Source of the DNA: Zhengella mangrovi
GTDB taxonomy: Bacteria; Pseudomonadota; Alphaproteobacteria; Rhizobiales; Rhizobiaceae
Length of the DNA: 64,000 nt
Assembly (NCBI RefSeq): GCF_002727065.1
Contig: NZ_PDVP01000015.1
Span: 1-64,000 of the forward strand
Direction of reading: 5' to 3'
Positions 52,235 to 60,964 of the stretch are shown piece after piece. The translations under genes and the position numbers were made by a program. Position 1 is the first letter of the stretch. Every line of letters starts with the position of its first letter. The notes under the pieces are model-generated. The model was not told the DNA's origin, made no database searches, and saw only the letters and a program-made list of their open reading frames with translations.

Positions 52235-52384
52235 TTACCATTCTATGACCGGAAGCTGACGAACCGGCGACGGCAAAATACTCAGATCCCCAGCACCATT
52301 GACGTAAAATTGGTAGCCGTTATCCGGGCTGATAGAATTACCATTTTCCGGCAGCGGTTCGATGATTATGTCTTCGGATTTCAT
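52235..52384 (-). CDS. Possible leaderless small protein (49 aa)
   Basis: The frame from the ATG at 52384 encodes a 49-residue acidic peptide (MKSEDIIIEPLPENGNSISP to PVRQLPVIEW). It has no ribosome binding site, but an extended -10 box TGGTATAAT ends 6 bases before the ATG, so it may be read from a leaderless message. No family is known and the length is short, so it may be spurious. Confidence 0.3.
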   Translation of the reverse strand: MKSEDIIIEPLPENGNSISPDNGYQFYVNGAGDLSILPSPVRQLPVIEW

Positions 52385-52466
52385 CAAAACATTATACCAG
52401 AAAAATGGGTGGCCCGCCTGGCCAGGCGAACCACCCGACTCCTCGAAGGGAGCGTCCCGCAAACGG

Positions 52467-52646
52467 CTATCGATTGTCGATGCGTTCCTGGATCCACGCC
52501 TTCACTTCGTCCTCAAGCCAGCCAACCCGGTTCGGGCCCAGCTTTATCCGCTGAGGGAATTTACCTGCCTTCTCCAGACGGGCGATGTGCTGAGACGAGT
52601 ACGGAATGAGATCCTTCAACTGCTTCTTCGATAAAATCCGTTTCAT
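52467..52646 (-). CDS. AlpA-family regulator / excisionase-like protein
   Basis: The 59-residue protein is a MerR-like AlpA domain: MKRILSKKQLKDLIPYSSQHIARLEKAGKFPQRIKLGPNRVGWLEDEVKAWIQERI. The helix-turn-helix is YSSQHIARLEKAG and the wing KFPQRIKLGPNRVGWLEDEV. AAGGAG lies 9 bases before the ATG at 52646. AlpA proteins activate integrase or transfer genes or act as directionality factors in phages and integrative elements. It lies at the head of the minus-strand transfer operon, and the array of palindromes at 52841-53029 is its upstream region. Confidence 0.88.
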   Translation of the reverse strand: MKRILSKKQLKDLIPYSSQHIARLEKAGKFPQRIKLGPNRVGWLEDEVKAWIQERIDNR

Positions 52647-52799
52647 CGCGAATACTCCTTTGATAAGGAGCATCGCGATGCTCCGGGTTGGGGTTTTGTC
52701 CCGGAACTTTAATAGTGTGCCTCAAGAACCCCACGATGACCAGCATGGCGGATGTTTTTCTCGGACCCGCCTCCCTTTTGATTGCTGCCTTTTCTTTCA

Positions 52800-52840
52800 A
52801 TATCTAATAATTTCATATATATATCATACTATTATAGAGG
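52800..52840. other. AT-rich tract beside the palindrome array
   Basis: About 40 bp containing only a few G or C bases (for example TTTCATATATATATCATAC) adjoin the first palindrome at 52841. In iteron-type replication origins an AT-rich melting region takes this position. Alternatively it holds the promoter for the AlpA gene. Confidence 0.5.
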
Positions 52841-53029
52841 AGTGTCACTCTGGCACTAAGGCAGTGACAGAATGACACTTTGGCAGTGCCAGAGTGTCAC
52901 CATCCCAGTGCCAGCATGACACTGGCTGACGCCAGGCTTGAACGACCTAGAGCAAAGAACCCGTCGAACAGCATCGGCAGTTGGAGGGTCACAAAAGGGT
53001 CATGGCACTGTCAGTGCCAATTTGGCACT
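52841..53029. repeat. Array of five 17-bp palindromes AGTGNCA-N3-TGNCACT, four at 22-bp period
   Basis: Copies begin at 52841, 52863, 52885 and 52907, exactly 22 bp apart, and a fifth at 53013. Each is a dyad of AGTGNCA and TGNCACT around three free bases; only the third copy has one mismatch (final C for T). A second overlapping dyad, TGGCACT-GTC-AGTGCCA, covers 53003-53019. The array lies in the 390-bp gap between the AlpA gene and the 3' end of the winged-helix gene. Confidence 0.9.
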
Positions 53030-53040
53030 CACCGGTTTCC

Positions 53041-53385
53041 TCAGGCATCGATCGCGTAGATTTCGACCGACCGAATCCATTTGTCCGTTGCGCGAAGCCC
53101 GTGCTCGGTGCGTTCGATCAGGCCCATTTCGTGGGCTTCATCAATTGAGCGAAAGACTGTTCGGCGACTCAAGTGCAGGAACTCCGCCATGTCGTCCTTC
53201 GACATGACGCAGTACGGAAAACGGTAGTCACTGGACGAGAGTTTGTGGATGCTGTCGACCACCGCATAGGTGTTGAATGAGATGCCGAGTTTTTCCCGGA
53301 CTTCGTGCAGCACGACCGTGTAGCGCGGTCGCTTCTTGAACCGCGTCTGGTCGATCATGCTGCCGATTGGTTTGGCTCCCCCCAT
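53041..53385 (-). CDS. Winged-helix DNA-binding protein (114 aa)
   Basis: The protein has a helix-rich domain with a clear winged HTH: NTYAVVDSIHKLSSSDYRFPYCVMSKDDMAEFLHLSRRTVFRSIDEAHEMGLIERTEHGLRATDKW. The recognition helix is SRRTVFRSIDEAHEMG. Such proteins in mobile elements act as transfer or replication regulators, and the adjacent palindrome array is an obvious candidate target. The ATG at 53385 has no good ribosome binding site, but TATAAT lies at 53394-53399 so it may be leaderless; an internal ATG at 53358 would drop nine residues. Confidence 0.75.
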   Translation of the reverse strand: MGGAKPIGSMIDQTRFKKRPRYTVVLHEVREKLGISFNTYAVVDSIHKLSSSDYRFPYCVMSKDDMAEFLHLSRRTVFRSIDEAHEMGLIERTEHGLRATDKWIRSVEIYAIDA

Positions 53386-53393
53386 ATCAGATT

Positions 53394-53399
53394 ATTATA
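53394..53399 (-). promoter_or_regulatory. Consensus -10 box just upstream of the winged-helix gene
   Basis: TATAAT on the minus strand lies 8 bases before the ATG at 53385. Transcription would start at or within a base or two of the start codon, giving a leaderless mRNA. No good -35 box was found. Confidence 0.4.
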
Positions 53400-53445
53400 C
53401 CCCATCGATCCAATCCGCGCTGCTTGGACTTCTCCACAGGCGCGC

Positions 53446-54657
53446 TCAGAGGTTTCGATAGTGATCGTCTTCATCAGGCCGATTGCCTGGATCCGGCCAG
53501 TCATCGCGTTGTTTCCGGCCCGACACCAACAGGCCAAACGCCTCACCTATTCGATCCTGCAGTCCCCGGATCAGGATGTTGGTTTCCCGGTCGCGTTCCA
53601 GCATCGCTGCGATCTGTTCATCCTTGACCTTGATCTGGTCGTCCTTCACCCGCAGTTGCTCTTTCAGAAAGTCCAGCATGTCTGGATCAGCCATTCTGCC
53701 TGGCTCGGGCATCCGATGGTATCGTGACACGGCGTGACGTTCGTCGCCTTCGTGATCTGCCTTGACCTGGCCTTCGACCTCTGTCGGTTTTGTTCGGACG
53801 TCCACCCCATCCGGAAGGCTTTTTGGGAAGCCAGAACCAGTCACTCCTGCATCCGAGCTGCCCGCCGCGGCATTCGCCGTCATGCTGGTGCCTGCAGCGG
53901 TATCAACCTGCATGCGGTTGGTTGCAGGTTGATAAAGGTCTCGATCTAGCGCCGCGGCCTGGTTCTGTGAAGCTGCATGCACCTGCAAATCTGGCTGCGT
54001 GCGCCTTTGTTCACCTGCACGCAGCTGCATGCCGCTGTCTGCAGCCGCATCGCTCTGTAACGTCGCCAGCAGGGAGGCGACGGATGCCTCGGTGGCAAAG
54101 TAGCGTCGGAACATACCGAGCTTCACACAGTCGAGCACACCTTCGCGGCAATAGCGCTGTACCGTATCCTTTGACTTGGAGATGCCCAGCGCAAAGAGCC
54201 GGGATCTGATGTCATCGACCGACAGGGGATAGACCGCATGCGGATCGCCAGAGATGCGCTGACTGGTTGCGTCGGCATCAGCAACGGACGTTTCCGGCAC
54301 GAACGGCAGATCTGCATCCTCCAGCTCGCCTCGATCCTCGCCTGACATAACCTTGCCGACTTCGGAGATGTCCGGATCCAAATTGGACGGTTCGTCGTTG
54401 GCCGTCGTTTCGGTCGGCGGCTCCACAGAGGAGGCGGCAATCGGCGACTTGGAATCGTCATGACCCGTCAACGCGCCTTTTCCGATCGCGTGCCTAGCTG
54501 CGTCCGGCAGTGCGCTGCATGCAGCTGCATCCGCCTGCAGCTTGCTACTCTCATCAGATCGCACCTCGGAAACTTCATTTTCCTGCGGGCTGGGCGATCC
54601 AAATCTTGGAACTGCGCGCCGAAAAGGCTCGCTGTTCAGGTGGTATGAGTTCGTCAT
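53446..54657 (-). CDS. HTH and coiled-coil protein of the element (403 aa)
   Basis: The N-terminal 135 residues are acidic and low-complexity. A MerR-like HTH lies at about 140-195 (YPLSVDDIRSRLFALGISKSKDTVQRYCREGVLDCVKLGMFRRYFATEASVASLL). An Ala/Gln-rich stretch follows, and near the C-terminus a coiled coil (MLDFLKEQLRVKDDQIKVKDEQIAAMLERDRE). The order of HTH then coiled coil recalls plasmid partition or regulatory proteins, but no family is assigned. The low-complexity stretches are encoded by unusually TGCA-rich DNA. It is the last gene before tRNA-Phe and so lies at the end of the element. Confidence 0.7.
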   Translation of the reverse strand: MTNSYHLNSEPFRRAVPRFGSPSPQENEVSEVRSDESSKLQADAAACSALPDAARHAIGKGALTGHDDSKSPIAASSVEPPTETTANDEPSNLDPDISEVGKVMSGEDRGELEDADLPFVPETSVADADATSQRISGDPHAVYPLSVDDIRSRLFALGISKSKDTVQRYCREGVLDCVKLGMFRRYFATEASVASLLATLQSDAAADSGMQLRAGEQRRTQPDLQVHAASQNQAAALDRDLYQPATNRMQVDTAAGTSMTANAAAGSSDAGVTGSGFPKSLPDGVDVRTKPTEVEGQVKADHEGDERHAVSRYHRMPEPGRMADPDMLDFLKEQLRVKDDQIKVKDEQIAAMLERDRETNILIRGLQDRIGEAFGLLVSGRKQRDDWPDPGNRPDEDDHYRNL

Positions 54658-54801
54658 CCATGAATTCTACCACGGCGAAACCGGCTCAGCGCAGCACATT
54701 ACGGAACAGGGAAGCGCGCTAGAAAAGGTGGGCCAAAGGGTGGTCTAAGATTTCCGCCACGTCAATTAACTCAAGAAAATCAAAAATTTAATTGAAATAA
54801 A

Positions 54802-54877
54802 TGGTGCCCAGGGGCGGAATCGAACCACCGACACGCGGATTTTCAATCCGCTGCTCTACCAACTGAGCTACCTGGGC
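54802..54877 (-). tRNA. tRNA-Phe (GAA)
   Basis: The minus strand gives a complete 76-base cloverleaf with acceptor stem GCCCAGG/CCTGGGC, D-arm AGCTCAGTTGGTAGAGC, anticodon stem-loop GCGGATTGAAAATCCGC with anticodon GAA, T-arm GGTTCGATTCC and an encoded CCA at 54802-54804. Its 3' end faces the accessory region, while its 5' side faces the conserved core genes. This is the classic orientation for element integration into a tRNA gene. Confidence 0.97.
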
Positions 54878-55120
54878 ACATCATGACGAAGCGGGCTTCG
54901 TCGGGCCGGCGGCGTTGGCATTCCGTCGGCGATGGCGGGCGTTATATCACGTGTTTTTGCGCTGGCAAGCGCCTGCCCGCGCATTTTTCGGCGCCCGCGT
55001 GTTTTTGGTGACCGGTGGCCTGCCAAACCCGCGTCAAGGCCTTGTTCCCGTGCGCTTTCAGGCACCAGGCAAGGGCGCCCGGGAACCCGGCAGGGCGGCC
55101 TGCAGCCGGCAGACAGACGC

Positions 55121-55333
55121 CTATTCGCCGCCGTCGGGATCCGGGTCGGTGTTTTCCTCGGCCTCGGTCACCGGAATGGCATAGGAGCCGGACAGCCAGC
55201 GATTGAGATCGATGTCCTTGCAGCGCGCCGAACAGAAGGGATAGGTCTCGCGCGCCGACGGCTTGCCGCATTCCGGACAGGCACGTTTCGGACGCAGGGG
55301 CGTCACCTTTTCACCGGTTCTCGCCACGATCAC
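55121..55333 (-). CDS. yacG: DNA gyrase inhibitor YacG
   Basis: The 70-residue protein has the YacG four-cysteine zinc finger: CPECGK at the start and [24 protein letters not shown]. The acidic C-terminus ([14 protein letters not shown]) is usual for the family. YacG binds GyrB and inhibits DNA gyrase. The start is a GTG at 55333 that overlaps the maf stop codon, the normal maf-yacG arrangement in Rhizobiales. It is the first core gene next to tRNA-Phe. Confidence 0.94.
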   Translation of the reverse strand: MIVARTGEKVTPLRPKRACPECGKPSARETYPFCSARCKDIDLNRWLSGSYAIPVTEAEENTDPDPDGGE

Positions 55334-55962
55334 ACCTGCTGGCTGCCGGACAGCCAGTTGAAATGCACCTTGAAGCCTTCACCGGTCAGCAGGGCGACGG
55401 TCTCGTAGAGGGGAAGGCCGACCACGTTGGTGTAGGAGCCGACCAGCTTGACGACGAAGGTGCCGGCCAGGCCCTGCACCGCATAGCCGCCGGCCTTGCC
55501 GCGCCATTCGCCGGAGGCCAGGTAGCTTTCCAGTTCCTCGCGGGTGATGCGCTTGAAGCGGACCCGCGTCTCCACCAGCCGGGTGCGGACCTTGCCCTGG
55601 GGGGTGACGAGGCAGATGCCCGTGTAGACGCGATGGGACCGGCCGGAGAGCAGGCGCAGGCTGTTGGCCGCCTCGTCCAGCATCTCCGCCTTGGGCAGGA
55701 TGCGCCGCCCGACCGACACAACCGTATCGGCGGCCAGGATGTAGGGATGCTCGAAATCCGGCTCCGCGCGGAGCATGGCCAGCGCCTTCTCCGCCTTCTC
55801 ACGGCACAGGCGCTTGGCCAGCGACCGGGGATGCTCGGCGCGCTGCGGCTCTTCGTCGATGTCGGCAGGCACGAGCCGGTCCGGTTCGATTCCGGCCTGC
55901 TGGAGCAGTTCCACCCGCCGCGGCGACCCGGAGGCCAGGACAAGCTTCTGGAATACGCTCAT
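55330..55962 (-). CDS. maf: Maf-family nucleotide pyrophosphatase
   Basis: The 210-residue protein carries the Maf signature [15 protein letters not shown] near the start, [24 protein letters not shown], the catalytic ILAADTVV and the [30 protein letters not shown] segment. Maf enzymes hydrolyse non-canonical or modified nucleoside triphosphates to monophosphates. The gene lies 50 bp downstream of infA and overlaps yacG, as in related Rhizobiales. Confidence 0.95.
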   Translation of the reverse strand: MSVFQKLVLASGSPRRVELLQQAGIEPDRLVPADIDEEPQRAEHPRSLAKRLCREKAEKALAMLRAEPDFEHPYILAADTVVSVGRRILPKAEMLDEAANSLRLLSGRSHRVYTGICLVTPQGKVRTRLVETRVRFKRITREELESYLASGEWRGKAGGYAVQGLAGTFVVKLVGSYTNVVGLPLYETVALLTGEGFKVHFNWLSGSQQV

Positions 55963-56010
55963 GACGGGTCTTGTTCCTGTCGGCGGCCGGCCGGGCAGAC
56001 CCCGGCGGCG

Positions 56011-56229
56011 TTACTTGAAGCGGTAGGTGATACGGCCCTTGGTCAGGTCGTAGGGCGTCATCTCGACCAGCACCTTGTCGCCGGTCAGAACGCGGATGCG
56101 GTTCTTGCGCATCCGGCCAGCCGTGTGGGCAATGATCTCATGCTCGTTTTCAAGCTTCACGCGAAACATCGCGTTGGGCAACAGTTCCGTCACCACCCCG
56201 GGAAATTCCAGGACTTCTTCCTTCGCCAT
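56011..56229 (-). CDS. infA: Translation initiation factor IF-1
   Basis: The 72-residue protein is full-length IF-1: [72 protein letters not shown], the single OB-fold that binds the A site of the 30S subunit at initiation (quoted here by its landmark parts [18 protein letters not shown] and [14 protein letters not shown]). It lies between the phosphatase and maf genes. Confidence 0.97.
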   Translation of the reverse strand: MAKEEVLEFPGVVTELLPNAMFRVKLENEHEIIAHTAGRMRKNRIRVLTGDKVLVEMTPYDLTKGRITYRFK

Positions 56230-56311
56230 GCGTAGCCTTTTCTCGTCGAATTCATATCGGCGTCAAATTTCGGGCGGAACCTATATGATTGCCGCCGGAT
56301 TGTGAACACGC

Positions 56312-56761
56312 TTATTTGCCGCTGTTTTGCGGACCCGGCAAGCCGAAGCGCTGCCTGATCTTGTCTTCCAGCAGGTTGCGCACATCGCGGTATGCACCCA
56401 GGATCTGCTCCCGCGTTCCCCGGGTGTCGCTCGGATCATGCAGCGGCCAGTACTCCAGGTCGCCGGCATGGGTCCGCATCATGTCAACGGCCGTGTGGTG
56501 GGCCTGCGGCGAGAGCGACACCACCAGGTCGAAGTAGTCGTCCTCCAGTTCGTCCAGCGTCTGGGGAAGCCGCTGCCCGAGCGACAATCCCTTTTCCGCC
56601 AGGACCGCATCGACGAACGGATCGCGTTCGCCCCTGCGCACGCCGGCTGACGCTATGTAGGTGCCGGGCGGCAAAAGGGAACGGGCCATCTGCTCGGCCA
56701 TCGGCGAGCGAATGGCGTTCAGGGAGCACAGGAAGAGGATCGAGCCGGGCCGCGCCGTCAT
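56312..56761 (-). CDS. Low-molecular-weight phosphotyrosine phosphatase / ArsC-like protein
   Basis: The 149-residue protein has the phosphate-binding loop near its N-terminus (ILFLCSLNAIRSPMAEQMA, fitting C-x5-R-S) and the C-terminal Asp region (EYWPLHDPSDTRGTREQI) of the low-molecular-weight phosphatase fold. In this conserved Rhizobiales position it is usually annotated as a phosphatase or arsenate reductase; the single visible cysteine in the loop favours phosphatase. It lies 12 bp downstream of the UPF0262 gene. Confidence 0.9.
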   Translation of the reverse strand: MTARPGSILFLCSLNAIRSPMAEQMARSLLPPGTYIASAGVRRGERDPFVDAVLAEKGLSLGQRLPQTLDELEDDYFDLVVSLSPQAHHTAVDMMRTHAGDLEYWPLHDPSDTRGTREQILGAYRDVRNLLEDKIRQRFGLPGPQNSGK

Positions 56762-56773
56762 CCGCCTCTCCGC

Positions 56774-57256
56774 CTATCCACGCCAATGCAGCACGCAAAC
56801 CAGCGTAAACAGGCGGCGCGCGGTATCGAAATCGACCTCGATCTTGCCGGCAAGCCGCTCCATGAGCGTCTGCGAGCCCTCGTTGTGCAGGCCGCGACGG
56901 CCCATGTCGATGGCTTCGATCTGGGTCGGAGACGCCGTGCGGATAGCCTCGTAATAGCTCTCGCAGATCATGTAGTAGTCCTTCACGATCCTGCGGAAGG
57001 GCGTCAGCGAGAGGATATGCGTGATGACCGGATCGCCGCCTTCGCGGGTGACCTCGAAGACCAGCCGCGACTCGACCAGCGAAAGCCTGAGCTTGTAGGG
57101 CCCCTCGCCCGTATCGCCGACGGGCTGGAAGCTGTTCTCCTCGACCAGGTCGAAGATCGCCACGGCGCGCTCGTGCTCGACGTCCGGCGTCGACCGGCCG
57201 ATCGATTCGTCGAGCACGACGTCGACGAGCCGCGCCGTCTCGCCGGCGGCGCCCAT
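56774..57256 (-). CDS. UPF0262 family protein
   Basis: The 160-residue protein matches UPF0262, an alphaproteobacterial family of unknown function: [108 protein letters not shown]. It is encoded directly after hisD with overlapping codons, as in related genomes. Confidence 0.93.
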   Translation of the reverse strand: MGAAGETARLVDVVLDESIGRSTPDVEHERAVAIFDLVEENSFQPVGDTGEGPYKLRLSLVESRLVFEVTREGGDPVITHILSLTPFRRIVKDYYMICESYYEAIRTASPTQIEAIDMGRRGLHNEGSQTLMERLAGKIEVDFDTARRLFTLVCVLHWRG

Positions 57257-58560
57257 CAGGCAGCGCCCGCCCGGTTCATGCGGATGGCGACGGACCGGCC
57301 ATGGGCATCGAGCCCTTCCGCCTTCGCCAGGGCAATCGCCGCCGGGCCCAGTTCGGCCAGCTGGTCGGGGCCGAGCTTCAGGATGGAGGTGCGCTTGACG
57401 AAATCGAGCACCGACAGGCCCGAGGAAAAGCGCGCCGAGCGAGCCGTCGGCAGGACGTGGTTGGAGCCGCCGACATAATCGCCAATGACTTCCGGCGTGT
57501 GGCGGCCAAGGAAGATGGCGCCGGCGTTGCGCACGCGATCGGCCAGCGCCTCGGGATCGGCGGTGGCGATCTCCAGGTGCTCGGCGGCGATGCGATTGGC
57601 CAGGGGCACGGCATCGTCGAGGCTGCCGACGACGATGACGGCGCCGAAATCGCGCCAGGAGGCCGCCGCCGTCTCGCTGCGGCCAAGCAGTTTCAACTGG
57701 CGCTCGACGGCCTGTTCCACCGCCTCGCCGAAGGCGGCGTCGTCGGTGACCAGGATCGACTGGGCAGCCGTGTCGTGCTCGGCCTGGGCCAGCAGATCGG
57801 CGGCGATCCAGTCCGGATCGTTCTCGCCATCGGCGATGACGAGAACCTCGGACGGGCCGGCGATCATGTCGATGCCGACCGTGCCGAAGACCTGCCGCTT
57901 GGCCGCGGCGACATAGGCATTGCCCGGGCCGACGATCTTGGAAACGGGCCGGATCGTCTCGGTGCCATAGGCGAGCGCGGCCACCGCCTGGGCGCCGCCG
58001 ACACGGTATATTTCCGAGACGCCGGCAAGGCGCGCGGCGGCGAGCACCAGCGGATTGATGCGGCCATCGGGCGACGGCACGACCATGACGATGCGCTCGA
58101 CACCGGCGACCTTGGCCGGCACGGCGTTCATCAGCACGGAACTGGGGTAGCTGGCGGTGCCGCCGGGCACGTAGAGGCCGACGGCCTCGACGGCAGTCCA
58201 GCGCGAGCCAAGCTCCACGCCGATGGCATCGCGGTAGCGGTCGTCCTTCGGCATCTGGCGCTCATGATGGGAGCGGATGCGATCGCGCGCCAGTTCCAGC
58301 GCGGCCATGGTGCCGGCATCGACGGCCGCGGCCGCCGCGTCGATCTCGGCCGCGGTGACGGCGAGACCGGTTGCGGACAGGTCGGTGCGGTCGAAACGGC
58401 GGGTGAAGTCGATCACGGCGGCGTCGCCGTCGCGGCGCACGGCAGCGATGATGTCGCGGACCGCGGCGTCCACGTCGGCGGAGACTTCCCGCTTGGTGGC
58501 CAGAAAGGCGGAAAACCGGGTTTCGAAATCCGGTTCCGACTGTCTCAAGGTAATGGCCAT
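57256..58560 (-). CDS. hisD: Histidinol dehydrogenase
   Basis: The 434-residue enzyme catalyses the last two steps of histidine synthesis, L-histidinol to L-histidine with two NAD. Recognisable blocks are [74 protein letters not shown], the zinc and catalytic AEHLEIAT and the C-terminal GGSNHVLPT. It is the only his gene here and lies between DUF2948 and UPF0262. Confidence 0.97.
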   Translation of the reverse strand: MAITLRQSEPDFETRFSAFLATKREVSADVDAAVRDIIAAVRRDGDAAVIDFTRRFDRTDLSATGLAVTAAEIDAAAAAVDAGTMAALELARDRIRSHHERQMPKDDRYRDAIGVELGSRWTAVEAVGLYVPGGTASYPSSVLMNAVPAKVAGVERIVMVVPSPDGRINPLVLAAARLAGVSEIYRVGGAQAVAALAYGTETIRPVSKIVGPGNAYVAAAKRQVFGTVGIDMIAGPSEVLVIADGENDPDWIAADLLAQAEHDTAAQSILVTDDAAFGEAVEQAVERQLKLLGRSETAAASWRDFGAVIVVGSLDDAVPLANRIAAEHLEIATADPEALADRVRNAGAIFLGRHTPEVIGDYVGGSNHVLPTARSARFSSGLSVLDFVKRTSILKLGPDQLAELGPAAIALAKAEGLDAHGRSVAIRMNRAGAA

Positions 58561-58573
58561 CGCCGTGCCTGTC

Positions 58574-59023
58574 CTACTGCTCGTTGCGGCTGTTGTCGTG
58601 ATCGGGTCGAGACAGCGTTTCCCATGCCGCGCCGATATCCGTCAACTGGACTTCGATGCATTCGACCTCGAGGCGAACGGCCGCGCCGCCGGAGAAGGTC
58701 AGCTCGATGGCGCCGGCCGGATCCTCGCCGCGATGAAAGGTGACGGAGAGGAGGTTGAGAATGTCCTCGCCCTTCGAGCGGTCGATCCCCGAGGAGCGGA
58801 CGCCGGTGACCCGCTTGATCGCCAGGACCGAGCGGCGGCGCTCGCCGCGCCGGTCGAACAGGCCGCGCCGCTTTTCCCAGACGAAGCGGTTCATCTCCAG
58901 CGTGAAAGTCCGGCTGCGCGGATCCGGAACGAGGTCGGCGACGCGCATGACCGCGTCCTGCACGTGGGCGGAGACGATCCGCAGGTCTTCGCTGTCGAAA
59001 GCGATCAGTCTGAGGGGATTCAT
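58574..59023 (-). CDS. DUF2948 family protein
   Basis: The 149-residue protein fits DUF2948: LRLIAFDSEDLRIVSAHVQDAVMRVADL at the N-terminus, RFVWEKR, RSVLAIKRVTGVRSSGIDRS, and a C-terminal GAAVRLEVECIEVQLTDIGAAWETLSRPDH. The family is alphaproteobacterial, of unknown function, and typically located between murA and hisD as here. Confidence 0.92.
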   Translation of the reverse strand: MNPLRLIAFDSEDLRIVSAHVQDAVMRVADLVPDPRSRTFTLEMNRFVWEKRRGLFDRRGERRRSVLAIKRVTGVRSSGIDRSKGEDILNLLSVTFHRGEDPAGAIELTFSGGAAVRLEVECIEVQLTDIGAAWETLSRPDHDNSRNEQ

Positions 59024-59126
59024 GATCCGGTCACGCCTCGCTGGTTGATGTCGGACCCGCCCGGCCGGCGAAGGGCCCTCCCCTAGTTAGGCCGTGCGCG
59101 GCCCGTGTGCAACTGCACAAAAGGGA

Positions 59127-60416
59127 TCATCCGGAGACGCGCTCGATCGCCGCCCCGCACCGCGACAGCTTTTCCTCCAGCCGCTCGAAGCCGCGGTCGA
59201 GGTGGTAGACGCGGTTGACCTCGGTCACGCCCTCGGCGGCGAGGCCCGCGATGACCAGCGCCGAGGAAGCCCGCAGGTCGGTCGCCATGACCGGCGCGCC
59301 CTTCAGCCGGGGCACGCCCTCGACGCGGGCCACCTGGCCGGACAGCGATATCTTCGCGCCCAGGCGCGCCAGTTCCTGGACGTGCATGAAGCGGTTCTCG
59401 AAGATCGTCTCGGTGATGTGCGACACGCCGCCGGCACGCGTCATCAGGCCCATGAACTGCGCCTGCAGATCGGTGGGGAAGCCGGGATAGACCTCGGTCG
59501 CGACATCGACCGGGCGGATGCCCCCGCCGGCGCGCGCGACGCGGATGCCGCCATCAACGGCTTCCACCGTGGCGCCGGTGTCGCGGATCTTGTCCAGCGC
59601 GGTCTCCAGCAGGTCGGCGCGGGCGCCCTCCAGCAGGACGTCGCCGCCGGTCATGGCCACGGCCATGGCATAGGTGCCGGTCTCGATGCGATCGGGAATG
59701 ACGGACACGCGGGCACCGGACAGCGCCGTGACGCCATCGATGCGGATGGTCGGCGTGCCCGCGCCCTCGATGCGCGCGCCCATGGCATTGAGGCTTTCGG
59801 CCAGGTTGACGATTTCCGGCTCGCAGGCCGCGTTCTCGATCAGCGTCTCGCCGCGGGCCAGGCTGGCGGCCATGAGCATGACGTGGGTGGCGCCGACGGA
59901 GACCTTCGGGAAGGTGAAGCGATTGCCGCGCAGGCCACCAGGCGCGCGCGCCTGCACGTAACCGTTCTCGATGTTGATCTCGGCGCCGAGCGCCGTCAGG
60001 CCGCTGATGAAGAGATCGACCGGCCGAGTGCCAATGGCGCAGCCGCCCGGCAGCGAGACATTGGCCTCGTGCATGCGTGCCAGCAGCGGGCCGATGACCC
60101 AGAAGCTCGCCCGCATCTTGGACACCAGTTCATAGGGCGCGGTGGTGTCGACGATGTTGCGGGCGGTGAAATGGATTGTGCGGGAATAGCCCTCGTCCTG
60201 GCGTTCGCGCCGTCCGTTGACCGAATAGTCGACGCCGTGATTGCCCAGGATGCGGATCAGCTGCTCGACATCGGCCAGGTGCGGGACGTTCTCGAGCGTC
60301 AGCGTGTCGTCGGTCATCAGCGCGGCGATCATCAGCGGCAGGGCCGCGTTCTTGGCGCCGGAGATCGGAATCACGCCGCGCAGTTCGTTGCCACCCTTGA
60401 TGCGTATCCTGTCCAT
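59127..60416 (-). CDS. murA: UDP-N-acetylglucosamine 1-carboxyvinyltransferase
   Basis: The 429-residue enzyme transfers enolpyruvate from PEP to UDP-GlcNAc, the first committed step of peptidoglycan synthesis. It shows the N-terminal [27 protein letters not shown], the catalytic cysteine loop [32 protein letters not shown], and [15 protein letters not shown]. The loop Cys means it should be fosfomycin-sensitive in principle. It reads toward the DUF2948 gene. Confidence 0.97.
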   Translation of the reverse strand: MDRIRIKGGNELRGVIPISGAKNAALPLMIAALMTDDTLTLENVPHLADVEQLIRILGNHGVDYSVNGRRERQDEGYSRTIHFTARNIVDTTAPYELVSKMRASFWVIGPLLARMHEANVSLPGGCAIGTRPVDLFISGLTALGAEINIENGYVQARAPGGLRGNRFTFPKVSVGATHVMLMAASLARGETLIENAACEPEIVNLAESLNAMGARIEGAGTPTIRIDGVTALSGARVSVIPDRIETGTYAMAVAMTGGDVLLEGARADLLETALDKIRDTGATVEAVDGGIRVARAGGGIRPVDVATEVYPGFPTDLQAQFMGLMTRAGGVSHITETIFENRFMHVQELARLGAKISLSGQVARVEGVPRLKGAPVMATDLRASSALVIAGLAAEGVTEVNRVYHLDRGFERLEEKLSRCGAAIERVSG

Positions 60417-60555
60417 GGGCTCCCGCCATTCGGTTCGGTCGGTGCCGGGCGCCCCGGCAAAGCGGATGCTCTAGACCATAGGCCGAAACGGTTCAAGAAC
60501 ATGGTGCATGCAATGTTGATTGCTCGCCGGATGCGGGCCGCCGGGCGGACCCGGC

Positions 60556-60744
60556 CTAGCCCCCGTCTCCGGTGTCCGAATCCCCGTCCGCCGCGAGGCC
60601 GGCCGGGCGCGTGTCGGGCTCGCCGGATCGCCGCGCCCGCGACTGCGCCTTGCGGCGCTGCAGGTTGGCGCGCAACTGGTCGGCCAGCCGCTTCCTGCGG
60701 GCTTCCTCGGCCGTCTTCGCTGCCGGCTGCCTGTCCTTGTCCAT
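60556..60744 (-). CDS. Conserved small basic protein of Rhizobiales (62 aa)
   Basis: The 62-residue protein MDKDRQPAAKTAEEARRKRL then ADQLRANLQRRKAQSRARR resembles a small conserved protein often encoded between murA and the following tRNA gene in Rhizobiales. It is highly basic in the middle and disordered at the C-terminus. Its function is unknown. The frame is open much further upstream, but that part runs through the tRNA-Thr gene antisense, so the ATG at 60744 is the only sensible start. Confidence 0.7.
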   Translation of the reverse strand: MDKDRQPAAKTAEEARRKRLADQLRANLQRRKAQSRARRSGEPDTRPAGLAADGDSDTGDGG

Positions 60745-60888
60745 CCGCTTCAAATCCCGTTGCGCGAGGCACGGCCAAGGAGATGCCGCGTCACCGGCGG
60801 GCTGGCAAGTGCGGAAGAGAAAAAAATGCGGCCGCGAGTGCTTGCGCCCCGGGCATCGATGTGGCAGAAGTCCGCCGCATTCCAGAGC

Positions 60889-60963
<75 letters not shown>

Positions 60964-60964
60964 G

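Noticed and set aside
52841-53029. CRISPR array
   Set aside because: The repeats are 17-bp palindromes with only 5 bp between them, far shorter than CRISPR spacers, and no cas genes are present.
10766-54657. Second copy of the tRNA-Phe 3' end as the other attachment site
   Set aside because: I looked for the last bases of tRNA-Phe to the left and found no convincing copy in the window, so the other end is probably beyond the left edge.
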